Source: Lonepinella koalarum (GTDB lineage Bacteria > Pseudomonadota > Gammaproteobacteria > Enterobacterales > Pasteurellaceae). From it: DNA of 64,000 bases. Each line of letters starts with the position of its first letter. The first letter of the stretch is position 1. A program made the position numbers and the translations under genes. Below are positions 44,992-53,589 of the stretch, one piece after another. Location: NCBI RefSeq assembly GCF_042926695.1, contig NZ_CP170642.1, forward strand, positions 1,922,001 through 1,986,000. The letters are read 5' to 3'. The notes beneath the pieces are model-generated. The model was not told the origin of the DNA, made no database searches, and saw only the letters and a program-made list of their open reading frames with translations.

Positions 44992-46356
44992 TTATCTTTC
45001 CGCCATTAATGCCTCAATCTCATCAACTTCTTTTGGTACAGCTGACGTAAAAATTTTATTCCCCGTTTCGGTAATTAAAATATTATCTTCAATGCGTACG
45101 CCGATACCTTTATATTGTTCCGGCACATCAGATTTTGACGAAATATATAAGCCCGGTTCAACCGTCAACACCATACCAGGTTGTAACGTACGGTCTCTTA
45201 CTTTAGAATTTCTATCTACATTATGCGAGCCGTTGCTATAACTGCCGACATCATGCACATCTAAGCCTAACCAATGCCCTAAACCATGCATATAAAATTC
45301 TTTGTAAGCCTGATTGGCAATGAGTTCTTCTACATCACCTTTTAAAATGCCTAAACGGACTAAACCTTCGGTTTTAATCCGCACTACTTCATCATTAGCT
45401 TGTTGAATCGAATTGCCAGCGACTAAGATTTCAAGGGCGCGTTTTTGCGCTTTTAGTACAATCTCATAAATTTCCCGTTGTGCTGGGCTAAATTTGCCGT
45501 TGATCGGGAATGTTCGCGTAATATCGCCCGCATACATGGCAAATTCACAACCCGCATCAATAAGTAATAAATCACCATCTTTCAAAGGTTGATCGTTTTC
45601 AACATAGTGCAAAATACAGGCATTTTCGCCACCACCGATAATACTATTATAGGACGCATATCTTGCCCCAAAACGATTAAATTCATGCAACATTTCACTT
45701 TCAATTTCATATTCAAAACGATTGGCACGAGCTTCTTTCATTGCTCTAATGTGAGCCAACGCCGAAATTTGTCCAGCTTGTTGCATAATGCGAATTTCAT
45801 TTTCAGATTTGAATAAACGCATTTCATCTAATATGGGTTGTAATGGGGTGAATTCTTGTGGTGCAAGATATTTTCGACCAGCAATAGCTCGCAAATCTGG
45901 TAGTAAACTTTGCATAAATTCATCATCTGCTGATCGCCCGTCTAATCCCTGTAAGAAATACACGGTTTTTGCTTCAAACAATAAGGTAGGTAACTGTTGT
46001 TTCAACTCACTAATATTAAAAGCCTGATCAATTTGTAAGGCTTGTGGCGCTTTTTCAATACCTAATCGTCTGCCGTCCCAAGTTTCTCTTTCTGGATCAG
46101 AAGGACGCAAGAAAAGTGCAGTGGAAATTTGCTGATTTTTTTTACTTAACACTAAAACACTTTCAGGTTCATTAAATCCCGTGAGATACCAAAAATAACT
46201 GTCTTGACGGAATGGGTAGGTACAATGGCTATTACGAAATTGTTCTTTTGATGAAAAAATAACTGCACTTGAGTTATCCTCCATTTGTGCTAGTAATTTA
46301 GCACGGCGTTGAATAAATTCTTCTTTTGGAATGACGTTCATATAGGCTAAATCCAT
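44992..46356 (-). CDS. pepP: Xaa-Pro aminopeptidase
   Basis: Removes N-terminal residues preceding proline. 454 residues. After the N-terminal creatinase-like domain, the pita-bread metallopeptidase domain shows the metal ligands: DAGCEFAMYAGDITRTFP, HGLGHWLGLDVHDVG, LTVEPGLYI, and IRIEDNILIT. I use the first ATG because AGGAG sits 7 bases before it. Nine bases after ygfB. Confidence 0.95.
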   Translation of the reverse strand: MDLAYMNVIPKEEFIQRRAKLLAQMEDNSSAVIFSSKEQFRNSHCTYPFRQDSYFWYLTGFNEPESVLVLSKKNQQISTALFLRPSDPERETWDGRRLGIEKAPQALQIDQAFNISELKQQLPTLLFEAKTVYFLQGLDGRSADDEFMQSLLPDLRAIAGRKYLAPQEFTPLQPILDEMRLFKSENEIRIMQQAGQISALAHIRAMKEARANRFEYEIESEMLHEFNRFGARYASYNSIIGGGENACILHYVENDQPLKDGDLLLIDAGCEFAMYAGDITRTFPINGKFSPAQREIYEIVLKAQKRALEILVAGNSIQQANDEVVRIKTEGLVRLGILKGDVEELIANQAYKEFYMHGLGHWLGLDVHDVGSYSNGSHNVDRNSKVRDRTLQPGMVLTVEPGLYISSKSDVPEQYKGIGVRIEDNILITETGNKIFTSAVPKEVDEIEALMAER

Positions 46357-46365
46357 AATTATCTC

Positions 46366-46911
46366 CTAGTGAATAGTTGGTTTTGCTGTTTCAAACGGAC
46401 GAAAATGCGTATAAAACAACGTAGCAATCGTCCGAACATATTCAATAATTTCTTCTAAGGCTTCGGCTAATTCTTCGGGATCATCTTGATCATCATAGCC
46501 TAATTGACAAATATCGTGTAGATCATCAATGGCTTCACCAATTTCGCCCTTTTCATGATCTAATTGGGTTTGGACCAAGCCTAAACCCAATAAAAAGTGA
46601 TTTGCCCACTCGCATAAAGCATCAGCTTGAGCAAAAATATCTGCTTCTTCATCTGGTAATAATAATTCAAAATTAAAACCGTCAATATCGCTTAAAGTGT
46701 GGTTAATTTTAGTGTAGATTTCCGTGACTTCTTTTAATAAATCCGTAGGATAGGCGTGATTATCATTGGTAAATTGATAGAGCAAGGGCTGCCAACTTTG
46801 ATCGTCTAATCCACCACAAATTAGCCCACTGAGAAACCCGTGTAATTCGGCGGCAGAAAGGGCTACACTGGCAGATTTAAGTTTTTGGTTCAGTTGAAAA
46901 TAATCGATCAT
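46366..46911 (-). CDS. ygfB: UPF0149 family protein YgfB
   Basis: Function unknown. 181 residues, acidic, helical. Family landmarks are LSAAELHGFLSGLICGG near residue 20, CEWANHFLLGLGL and EIIEYVRTIATLFYTHF at the end. The ygfB-pepP pair is conserved in gammaproteobacteria, and zapA is divergent, also conserved. Confidence 0.93.
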   Translation of the reverse strand: MIDYFQLNQKLKSASVALSAAELHGFLSGLICGGLDDQSWQPLLYQFTNDNHAYPTDLLKEVTEIYTKINHTLSDIDGFNFELLLPDEEADIFAQADALCEWANHFLLGLGLVQTQLDHEKGEIGEAIDDLHDICQLGYDDQDDPEELAEALEEIIEYVRTIATLFYTHFRPFETAKPTIH

Positions 46912-47013
46912 ATTTTTTCCTTTAATGAATATCCGTTAATTCTAACAGATTATTCATGACATAAAATCTTTCTCTGTGGCATAATAACAAAAATTTCAAC
47001 CAATGGTGAAAAA

Positions 47014-47337
47014 ATGGCATTAAAAAAGATTGAATTAAACTTTTTGGGGCAAGTTTATTTACTCAATGTTCCAGAAGAACAGCATGATGAATTACGTGAA
47101 GCAGCTAGACTGTTAGATTTACGAGTCACAGAAATGAAAGAGCGTATGCAAACGGTAAAAGTAGATCGCGCGGTAAATGTAGTGGCATTAAATTTAAGTT
47201 TTGAATTATTACAAGAAAAGCACAAAAATGCCTTAATGGAAAAAGTGTTACAAGATCAAATTCAGCAATTATCGGCATCCTTAGAAAATATTTTGACGAG
47301 GACAACAAATCAACAACCAGCGTACGAAATTCAATAA
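47014..47337 (+). CDS. zapA: Cell division protein ZapA
   Basis: Binds and bundles FtsZ at the division ring. 107 residues. The N-terminal globular part (IELNFLGQVYLLNVPEEQHDELREAARLLD) with the helix LRVTEMKERM is followed by a long coiled coil. The next element is 6S RNA, the usual zapA-ssrS-ygfA order. Confidence 0.94.
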   Translation: MALKKIELNFLGQVYLLNVPEEQHDELREAARLLDLRVTEMKERMQTVKVDRAVNVVALNLSFELLQEKHKNALMEKVLQDQIQQLSASLENILTRTTNQQPAYEIQ

Positions 47338-47401
47338 ACGCGGTGTTTTGTCAAAATAAATACTAGTTAATTTTGCTGATTTGCGTTAGTATAAAGATTC
47401 T

Positions 47402-47615
47402 AAAGATTACCTGAGATGTTCGCCAAAGGGTTACGTCCCTGAGCCGATACTTATATACTTCGAGTTGGTTCTCTATGTTGTTGGTGTGCAAGCTTAGTAT
47501 GCTCTTGTAGCTGAGCGATAAGACATAATTAAGAAGCCTAAAAATGACTATAACTAACTCCCTTGAACCGTCGGGTTCAAGGACCGACCACCCGCAACGG
47601 CATCTCGGGGCTTTT
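47402..47615 (+). ncRNA. ssrS: 6S RNA
   Basis: Regulatory RNA that binds sigma70 RNA polymerase in stationary phase. The closing stem strands are clear: CTGAGATGTTCGCC at the 5' side and GGCATCTCGG at the 3' side. CCCTGAGCCGATA and the CCTTGAACC..GGTTCAAGG hairpin also match the E. coli RNA. Location between zapA and the cyclo-ligase gene is the conserved one. A TATAAA element at 47390 may be its -10. Ends are estimated. An antisense open frame (47363-47707) is discounted. Confidence 0.92.
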
Positions 47616-47635
47616 CTCAAATTCAACTCATAATT

Positions 47636-48217
47636 ATGCACAGTACTACACAAAAAACCATTCAAAGTCGTCATAATATACGCCAACAAATCCGCAAAAC
47701 TCGGCAAAATTTAACCGCGCTTGAGCAAACCCAAGCGGAACAAAATATTACCCAACAAGCGATGGATTTAATTACTCTGCGACAAGCTCAAAATATTGCA
47801 TTATATCTGGCTTTTGATGGAGAAATCTCCACACAATTACTGATCGAAAAACTCTGGCAACAAGGTAAAAACGTCTATTTACCAGTATTACACCCGTTTT
47901 GTCCGGGATATTTATTATTCTTGCAACATCGTCCTAATATTCCATTAATGAGAAATAAATTTGGTATTTTGGAACCGCAGTTAAATGTGCAAAATGTATT
48001 GCCAGTAGAGCAACTTGATATAATTTTTACTCCATTGGTCGCTTTCGACCAACAGGGTAATCGTTTAGGTATGGGCGGTGGATTTTATGACCGTACTTTA
48101 CAGGGTTGGCAGCAAAAATCTTTCATCCCTGTCGGATTGGCACATCAATGCCAACAGGTAGAATCACTTCCAATAGAAAGTTGGGATATGCCGTTGTTTG
48201 GGATTTTGGTAGCATAA
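47636..48217 (+). CDS. ygfA: 5-formyltetrahydrofolate cyclo-ligase
   Basis: Converts 5-formyl-THF to 5,10-methenyl-THF with ATP. 193 residues. N-terminal basic helix (RHNIRQQIRKTRQNLT) binds nucleotide; the signature FDQQGNRLGMGGGFYDRTL follows, with VGLAHQCQ and ESWDMPL near the C terminus. Downstream of ssrS, likely co-transcribed with it as in E. coli. Confidence 0.95.
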   Translation: MHSTTQKTIQSRHNIRQQIRKTRQNLTALEQTQAEQNITQQAMDLITLRQAQNIALYLAFDGEISTQLLIEKLWQQGKNVYLPVLHPFCPGYLLFLQHRPNIPLMRNKFGILEPQLNVQNVLPVEQLDIIFTPLVAFDQQGNRLGMGGGFYDRTLQGWQQKSFIPVGLAHQCQQVESLPIESWDMPLFGILVA

Positions 48218-48220
48218 ATA

Positions 48221-49120
48221 TCATTTTTCTGACAAGATATTATTTTTTAATACCTGAATAAATTTCTTGAGATTCGGATTCGCATTATTTTTATTCCAAA
48301 TCAGTTCCAGAATATAGTAACAGTTACCTTCAATTTCAATACCGACAGTATTCTCTGTTACTAAGTGCAAGCGATGTTGTGGTAACAAAAAGACAGCTTG
48401 TTTATTTAATTCAATATTAAATAAACAAGTTCTGAAATTGGGATATTCTTTATATAAAGTAAAATCAATATTATTTTTTATAAAGTAATTCGTACTACAC
48501 ATTTCAGCATAAGAGACCTCTTTAGGATCTTCTCGAATAATCGGATATTGAGCGACTTCTTTTAATGAAATAGACTGACGACCTGCAAGCGGATGAGCTT
48601 TGTTCACAATGGCACAAAGTTGATCTGTTTGTAATGGAAGTGTGTTGAAACTGTCAAATTTATCAATAATATTAGGACGCAGAATCAATCCTACATCATA
48701 CTCATTGGAATGAATAAAATTAATAATTTCATCAAGCTCACCATCCCGATAATCAATATTGACTGAATGATATTTTTCTCTGAATTCATCAATGGTTTTA
48801 ACTAAAAGATGGCTAAAAGCTTCACCTAAATAACCAATCGACAGTTTTTGTTTGGCTTTTCCAGTGAAATTATGTATGGTAGAAACTGAATTTTCAAATT
48901 GTTTAAGAATCTTTTTTGCTTCACTAAATACTAAAATTCCCGTCGTAGTCAGTTTTACGTTATGCGTATCTCGAAAAAATAATTCATCACCAAAGAAGTC
49001 TTCTAATCTTTGAATATGCCGACTTAGAACAGGTTGTGTTAGGTTTAATGCTTGTGCGGTTTTAGTAAAATTAAGTGTTTCAGCAAGCATAATATATTCT
49101 TTTAATAATTGAATTTTCAT
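48221..49120 (-). CDS. LysR-type regulator 1 of the catabolic island
   Basis: Transcription factor with N-terminal winged helix-turn-helix (LAETLNFTKTAQALNLTQPVLSRHIQRLED) and a C-terminal periplasmic-binding-protein-like effector domain (SIGYLGEAFSHLLVKTIDEF; DVGLILRPNI). 299 residues. It is divergent from the beta-diketone hydrolase gene, the usual LysR layout. It is a close paralogue of the regulator at 53590: the effector domains share long runs such as TVGIEI/TVGVLI and ILELIWNK. The ligand is probably a substrate or intermediate of the island's pathway. Confidence 0.93.
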   Translation of the reverse strand: MKIQLLKEYIMLAETLNFTKTAQALNLTQPVLSRHIQRLEDFFGDELFFRDTHNVKLTTTGILVFSEAKKILKQFENSVSTIHNFTGKAKQKLSIGYLGEAFSHLLVKTIDEFREKYHSVNIDYRDGELDEIINFIHSNEYDVGLILRPNIIDKFDSFNTLPLQTDQLCAIVNKAHPLAGRQSISLKEVAQYPIIREDPKEVSYAEMCSTNYFIKNNIDFTLYKEYPNFRTCLFNIELNKQAVFLLPQHRLHLVTENTVGIEIEGNCYYILELIWNKNNANPNLKKFIQVLKNNILSEK

Positions 49121-49128
49121 TGTTTTTC

Positions 49129-49155
49129 TAATTCTACCTAGTTGTTAATTCTACC
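49129..49155. promoter_or_regulatory. Direct repeat TAATTCTACC between LysR 1 and the hydrolase gene
   Basis: Two exact 10-base copies (49129-49138 and 49146-49155), 17 bases apart, just upstream of the regulator start. Candidate autoregulatory site. Confidence 0.4.
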
Positions 49156-49245
49156 ACGATTAGCCAATACTTAAAAATATACTATACCTTGCTGTATTCA
49201 CTATCAAGTGTTTGTTATGTAAAAATTGAATAACTATGAATAAAA

Positions 49246-49256
49246 AAAGAATTTCT
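49246..49256. promoter_or_regulatory. Shared motif AAAGAATTTCT, site 1
   Basis: AGAA-T-TTCT is an odd-length palindrome. It stands 102 bases before the hydrolase start and is repeated exactly at 54579 and 55458. Confidence 0.5.
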
Positions 49257-49357
49257 CAAGTTTTTATGTGAAATGTATCTTTAGCACCAGTTCAGCAATT
49301 CAGACTGATTCTAAAAAATTAATTTTATTTCATAATAAACAACTCAAGGAGTTCTCT

Positions 49358-50353
49358 ATGGTTATTAAAGGCAACTACGAAAATGATTCAGGCAAACGCA
49401 AAGAGTTATCTCATGAAGAATTGAAAACAATTCCTCATATGCCTTTTGAACAATATTCTGAAATCTTAAAAGGCTGCATTAAAATGAAACGTGAACGTGG
49501 CATTCTAGAAGCTCGTATGCACACCAATGGCGGACCTGTACAATGGAGTGCGGAATTACACCAAGGATTACATTATTTCTTTGACTGGGCTGGTCGTGAC
49601 CCAGATAACGAAGTCATTATTTTAGGCGGTATTGGTCCAGATACATTTAAAGGTATTGGTCGTACCGATGAAAATGGTGAATGGCAACCAGCCATTGAAT
49701 TTGGTTCTTCCCCTGAAATTGCATGGCATATGTATAACTATCAATACTATGATGGTACTAACGATATTGAAGGTCAAATCTTTGACGTTGAAGTACCGAC
49801 CATCGGTGTTTGGACTGGGGCGACATTCCACTCTGACTTAGTATTATTCAGCGATATTACGTTAGCCACTGAAGACGCTTGGACAACAGAAATGCACTTC
49901 CGTACTAATATGGTACCGGGTGACGGAGTACAAATTGCTTGGCGTGAATTAATGGGCCGTAAACGTTTTGCTTACGCTGAATTAACCGGTGAAATCATTA
50001 CTGCTCGTAAAGCATTAGCGTTAGGTATGATTAACGAGATTTGTGAAGATACTGAAGCTGCTTATAAACGTGCTTGGGAAATTGCCGATTTAATTATGCA
50101 AACAGGCACACGTGTGACTCGTCGTATCACCACTCAAATCTTACGCCAGCCTTGGAAAGAAGATATTTCTAAAGAATTGCGTGGTTCCTTTGCAACAGAG
50201 ATGTTTGTAACCGCAACAGAACACAGCCCACACGAAGCAAGTTTCTGGGATCAAGCGAAAGAAGAAGCGGCTCTTGTGCGTGCTGCAGAGAAAAAAGGTA
50301 AAGTGGTTCGCCCTCGTATTGGTGGTGGCTACGAAGAAGATGAAATTAAGTAG
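49358..50353 (+). CDS. 6-Oxocamphor hydrolase-like beta-diketone hydrolase (crotonase family)
   Basis: Crotonase-fold enzyme most like 6-oxocamphor hydrolase, which cleaves a C-C bond of cyclic beta-diketones by a retro-Claisen reaction with water. 331 residues from 49358 (AAGGAG at good distance; the longer frame from 49268 lacks one). Residues expected for OCH chemistry can be aligned by eye: Trp63, His68, His158, Asp189 (VPGDGVQIAW) and Glu281, with spacings like those of OCH Trp40, His45, His122, Asp154, Glu244. An insertion of about 13 residues near 100-115 and a long charged C-terminal tail are extra. It may act on a cyclic or linear 1,3-diketone; no CoA substrate is required. Confidence 0.8.
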   Translation: MVIKGNYENDSGKRKELSHEELKTIPHMPFEQYSEILKGCIKMKRERGILEARMHTNGGPVQWSAELHQGLHYFFDWAGRDPDNEVIILGGIGPDTFKGIGRTDENGEWQPAIEFGSSPEIAWHMYNYQYYDGTNDIEGQIFDVEVPTIGVWTGATFHSDLVLFSDITLATEDAWTTEMHFRTNMVPGDGVQIAWRELMGRKRFAYAELTGEIITARKALALGMINEICEDTEAAYKRAWEIADLIMQTGTRVTRRITTQILRQPWKEDISKELRGSFATEMFVTATEHSPHEASFWDQAKEEAALVRAAEKKGKVVRPRIGGGYEEDEIK

Positions 50354-50384
50354 TTTTTTCTGAGGCTTACAATAAAGTAATAAA

Positions 50385-50424
50385 AGGAGATGCTCATGTT
50401 TGTTAGGGTTACAGGGCATCTTCT
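50385..50424 (+). terminator. Hairpin between the hydrolase and transporter genes
   Basis: AGGAGATGC/GCATCTTCT (one G-U pair), loop about 22 bases, followed by TTTTTC. It can act as a partial terminator, giving more hydrolase than transporter. Confidence 0.5.
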
Positions 50425-50469
50425 TTTTCAATTTTTTCTCAGTTTTTTCTTTTTTATTAAGGAGAACTA

Positions 50470-51756
50470 ATGATGAATAGTTCAACCGTTGCGGCAAAGG
50501 GAAAACTAAATTTTGGTAAACAAGGTTGGATGGTTGTGGTATTACAAGCCTGTATCTTTTGGGTGGTGGCAGGCTGTACCACGCATGGATTAAATATCAT
50601 ATTACCTGGTTTATCAGAAAACTACCATTTAGATTACAATCAATTATTAATGGCAGCCACACCAGCTGCTTGGTTAGCCATTCCAGCCGCCCCATTTTGT
50701 TCTTGGTTGATTCAAAAAAAAGGCATTAAGTTTAATTTAATTTTCTGTTTGATAGGATGCATTATCAGTTATGGATTATTAGGGTATTGTAGTAGTATCA
50801 CCAGTTTTGTCATTTGCTTTGGTTTAGAATCTTTTTTTGCTACAGGATTTGGCTATATTGGTGGTACCGCACTTATCGCAAACTGGTTTGTAAAAAAACA
50901 AAGTTTAGCATTAGGATTTTGTACTTTCGGTCAAACATTTTCCTCCGCTTTTTTTGTGCCTGTATTAGCTTGGTCTTTTGCAACATTCACTTTTCAAAAT
51001 GGTTTTTGGCTGATGTCTGTGCTGATGGCAATCATTTTATTTGTGGTGATTTTCTTTGTAGCAAATCGTCCCGAAGATGTGGGTTTGCTGCCAGATAATG
51101 AAGAACCATCTCTTCTTTCTCAATCTGAACAAGAAAAAGTTTCAGATGAATATCCTGATTTAAATTTCCGAACATTGCTAAAAATGAAAGATATTTGGCT
51201 GATTGGTACAGTAAGAGGGTTTATTTATATTGTATTGGTTGGTGTAACCGCACAGATTATTCCACGTTTGGTCTCTTTGGGATTAGAACTTAATCAAGCT
51301 ATTACTTACATGTCAGGTGCTGCTTTGTTTGGTACTTTTGGGGCTTATACTTGGGGTTGGCTAAATGATAAGTTAGGGATCAAAGTCGCTTTTAGTTTCT
51401 ACACTATTTGGTGGATTATTGCCATCATATTAAACATTATCCCCGAATCGCAAACAGCGTTATTAGTTTCACTTGGGATGATTGGTTTAGCATTACCGGG
51501 GGCGACCAATTATTGTACTGCATTTACTTCTGCCAAGTTTCCACGTTCAGCCTATGCTAAGGCAATGGGGATAGCCCATCCAATTGAGTCAGTTCTTCGT
51601 TGTTGTGCTTTTTCTATTGTGGCATTTGGTTTAGCTTATTTGGGTGGTTATACCGGCGCTTATTTATTACTTATCGCTATTGGTGTGATCACTATTATCT
51701 TGATTTGGCTAACAAATTTAACGCCTCTCGGTCCCGTTCAATCAAACCGAAAGTAA
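50470..51756 (+). CDS. MFS transporter of the catabolic island
   Basis: Major facilitator with about 12 hydrophobic segments and a central polar loop (VANRPEDVGLLPDNEEPSLLSQSE). The phrase RPEDVGL is common in the oxalate/formate and monocarboxylate type of MFS. 428 residues. AAGGAG precedes the double ATG. Between the hydrolase and a thiolase gene, it probably imports the acid or diketone that the island degrades; the substrate cannot be told. Confidence 0.88.
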   Translation: MMNSSTVAAKGKLNFGKQGWMVVVLQACIFWVVAGCTTHGLNIILPGLSENYHLDYNQLLMAATPAAWLAIPAAPFCSWLIQKKGIKFNLIFCLIGCIISYGLLGYCSSITSFVICFGLESFFATGFGYIGGTALIANWFVKKQSLALGFCTFGQTFSSAFFVPVLAWSFATFTFQNGFWLMSVLMAIILFVVIFFVANRPEDVGLLPDNEEPSLLSQSEQEKVSDEYPDLNFRTLLKMKDIWLIGTVRGFIYIVLVGVTAQIIPRLVSLGLELNQAITYMSGAALFGTFGAYTWGWLNDKLGIKVAFSFYTIWWIIAIILNIIPESQTALLVSLGMIGLALPGATNYCTAFTSAKFPRSAYAKAMGIAHPIESVLRCCAFSIVAFGLAYLGGYTGAYLLLIAIGVITIILIWLTNLTPLGPVQSNRK

Positions 51757-51830
51757 GGATATATTTATGAGATTACGAAATAAAATCGCTATTCACTTTA
51801 GCAAACGTATTATATTGTAGGAGAAAAAAA

Positions 51831-53009
51831 ATGAAAGACGTAGTTATTGTTTCCGCTGCAAGAACACCGATTGGCAGTTTTGGTGGTTGTTTTAAAGATG
51901 TTAGTGCGGTGGAATTAGGTAAAATTGCAGTTCAAGAGGCCATTCAGCGAGCTGGCATTAATCCTCTAGAAATTGATGAAGTTATTTTTGGGAATGTGCT
52001 GTCTGCTGGCTTAGGGCAAAATGTGGCAAGACAAGTGGCTATTAATGCGGATATTCCCGAGCAAGTGCCTTCCTTTACGGTGAGTAAAGTTTGTGGTTCA
52101 GGATTAAAGTCGGTTATTCTTGGGGCACAATCTATTATATGTGGCGATGCTGATGTGGTGGTTGTCGGTGGTACGGAAAGCATGAGTAATGCGGCTTACG
52201 TCTTACCGTCTGCTCGCTGGGGAGCCAGAATGGGAGAGGCTAAACTGATTGATACAATGATTAAAGATGGTTTAGTAGATGCGTTTTCTAGTGTTCATAT
52301 GGGGATTACGGCAGAAAATTTAGCTGAACAATTTAATCTTAGCCGTGAAGAATTAGATCAATTTGCATTATCTAGCCAATTAAAAGCGGAACAGGCTCAA
52401 AAATCAGGTAAATTTAAAGACGAAATTGTGCCAGTAGAAGTGAAAAGTAAAAAATCTTCGGTCTTAGTTAGTGAAGATGAACATCCTCGGCATGGTTCAA
52501 CCCTTGAGGGGTTAGCAAAACTAAGACCGGCTTTTAAACCTGATGGTGTGGTAACAGCAGGTAATGCTTCTGGTATTAATGATGGAGCCGCCGCATTAAT
52601 TCTAATGAGTAAAGAAAAAGCACAATCTTTAGGTTTAAAACCATTGGCAGAACTTAAATCTTGGGCAAGTGCAGGCGTGGATCCACAACGTATGGGCTAT
52701 GGACCGGTACCATCAACTCGTAGAGCATTGGAAAAAGCTCAGTTAGCTATTTCAGATCTTGATGTGATTGAAGCCAATGAAGCATTCGCGGCTCAGGCGT
52801 TAACTGTGGTTAAAGAATTAGGGTTAGATCCAGATAAAACCAATGTTAATGGTGGGGCAATTGCATTAGGACATCCAATTGGTGCATCAGGAGCCAGAAT
52901 TTTGGTGTCTTTGCTGTATGAAATGCAAAAACAACAGGCAAAAAATGGGTTGGCAACGCTCTGTGTGGGTGGTGGTCAAGGCGTTTCTGTGGTGTTAAGT
53001 GCGGTGTAA
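51831..53009 (+). CDS. Acetyl-CoA acetyltransferase (thiolase 1)
   Basis: Biosynthetic-type thiolase that splits acetoacetyl-CoA into two acetyl-CoA (or the reverse). 392 residues; the catalytic triad falls at the canonical positions: Cys88 (VCGSGLK), His348 (LGHPIGASG) and Cys378 (CVGGGQG). It is preceded by AGGAGAAAAAAA. A USS overlaps its start region and another its end. The island carries a second thiolase of a different subtype, so the two probably act on different acyl chains. Confidence 0.93.
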   Translation: MKDVVIVSAARTPIGSFGGCFKDVSAVELGKIAVQEAIQRAGINPLEIDEVIFGNVLSAGLGQNVARQVAINADIPEQVPSFTVSKVCGSGLKSVILGAQSIICGDADVVVVGGTESMSNAAYVLPSARWGARMGEAKLIDTMIKDGLVDAFSSVHMGITAENLAEQFNLSREELDQFALSSQLKAEQAQKSGKFKDEIVPVEVKSKKSSVLVSEDEHPRHGSTLEGLAKLRPAFKPDGVVTAGNASGINDGAAALILMSKEKAQSLGLKPLAELKSWASAGVDPQRMGYGPVPSTRRALEKAQLAISDLDVIEANEAFAAQALTVVKELGLDPDKTNVNGGAIALGHPIGASGARILVSLLYEMQKQQAKNGLATLCVGGGQGVSVVLSAV

Positions 53010-53066
53010 ATTTAAGGTATTTTGCCTACAAAATTTTTTGTAGGCATTTTTATTTTAGGGGGAAAA

Positions 53067-53507
53067 ATGAGCTCAAAAGAATTACAAACCTTATTCAACA
53101 ATAAAAATGATAATGAAAAATACGATCTTGTCTTAAAACGAATGATCAAACAGGACAATTTATGGTTTTTAGATAAAGAAGGGGAGTTAGTTTTTTACAC
53201 TAATGAAGAAAGGAAAAATTTTGCCCCTTTATGGTCAGATGAAGAATTAGCTCTATCTAATCCACCTACAAATAGCAACATTAAGGCTGTAGAAATGGAC
53301 GTGGAAACATTTTTATTGCAATTTACCGTCTTTTTATTTAATAGTCAAACACAATTGGTCATTTCTCCAACACCAAATGATGAACAGATGATTATACAAA
53401 ACGCCTTGGCGTTTGCTCGTGATTTAATTGAAGTTATTCGGGTAGAGCAAAGCGAAGAAAAAGCCTTATATTATTTAGGTGAATTAAAGAAAATTATAAA
53501 AATGTAA
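53067..53507 (+). CDS. DUF2750-like small protein
   Basis: 146 residues from 53067, where AGGGGGAAAA fits; an ATG at 53022 lies before a hydrophobic stretch and is less likely. The pattern WFLDKEGELVFY, FAPLWSDEELA, VEMDVETFLLQF, LVISPTPNDEQM matches what I recall of DUF2750 proteins, which have no known enzyme role. It is last in the hydrolase operon, before a USS terminator. Confidence 0.6.
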   Translation: MSSKELQTLFNNKNDNEKYDLVLKRMIKQDNLWFLDKEGELVFYTNEERKNFAPLWSDEELALSNPPTNSNIKAVEMDVETFLLQFTVFLFNSQTQLVISPTPNDEQMIIQNALAFARDLIEVIRVEQSEEKALYYLGELKKIIKM

Positions 53508-53520
53508 GCCCAAGTACCAC

Positions 53521-53559
53521 AAAGTGCGGTAAAATTTTTGAGAATTTCTACCGCACTTT
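53521..53559. terminator. Bidirectional USS terminator
   Basis: aaagtgcggta (53521-53531) and taccgcacttt (53549-53559), 11-base perfect stem with an A/T-rich inner loop. It lies between the converging DUF2750-like gene and LysR 2. Confidence 0.8.
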
Positions 53560-53589
53560 GCTCACAAAATATCAGATGAATTTGTAAAC

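Noticed and set aside
47363..47707. 114-codon minus-strand frame between zapA and the cyclo-ligase
   Set aside because: It lies over 6S RNA, whose conserved structure and context explain the sequence.
53541..53549. Fourth copy of the AGAATTTCT motif
   Set aside because: It lies in the loop of a USS terminator, past gene ends and not before a start, so it is probably chance.
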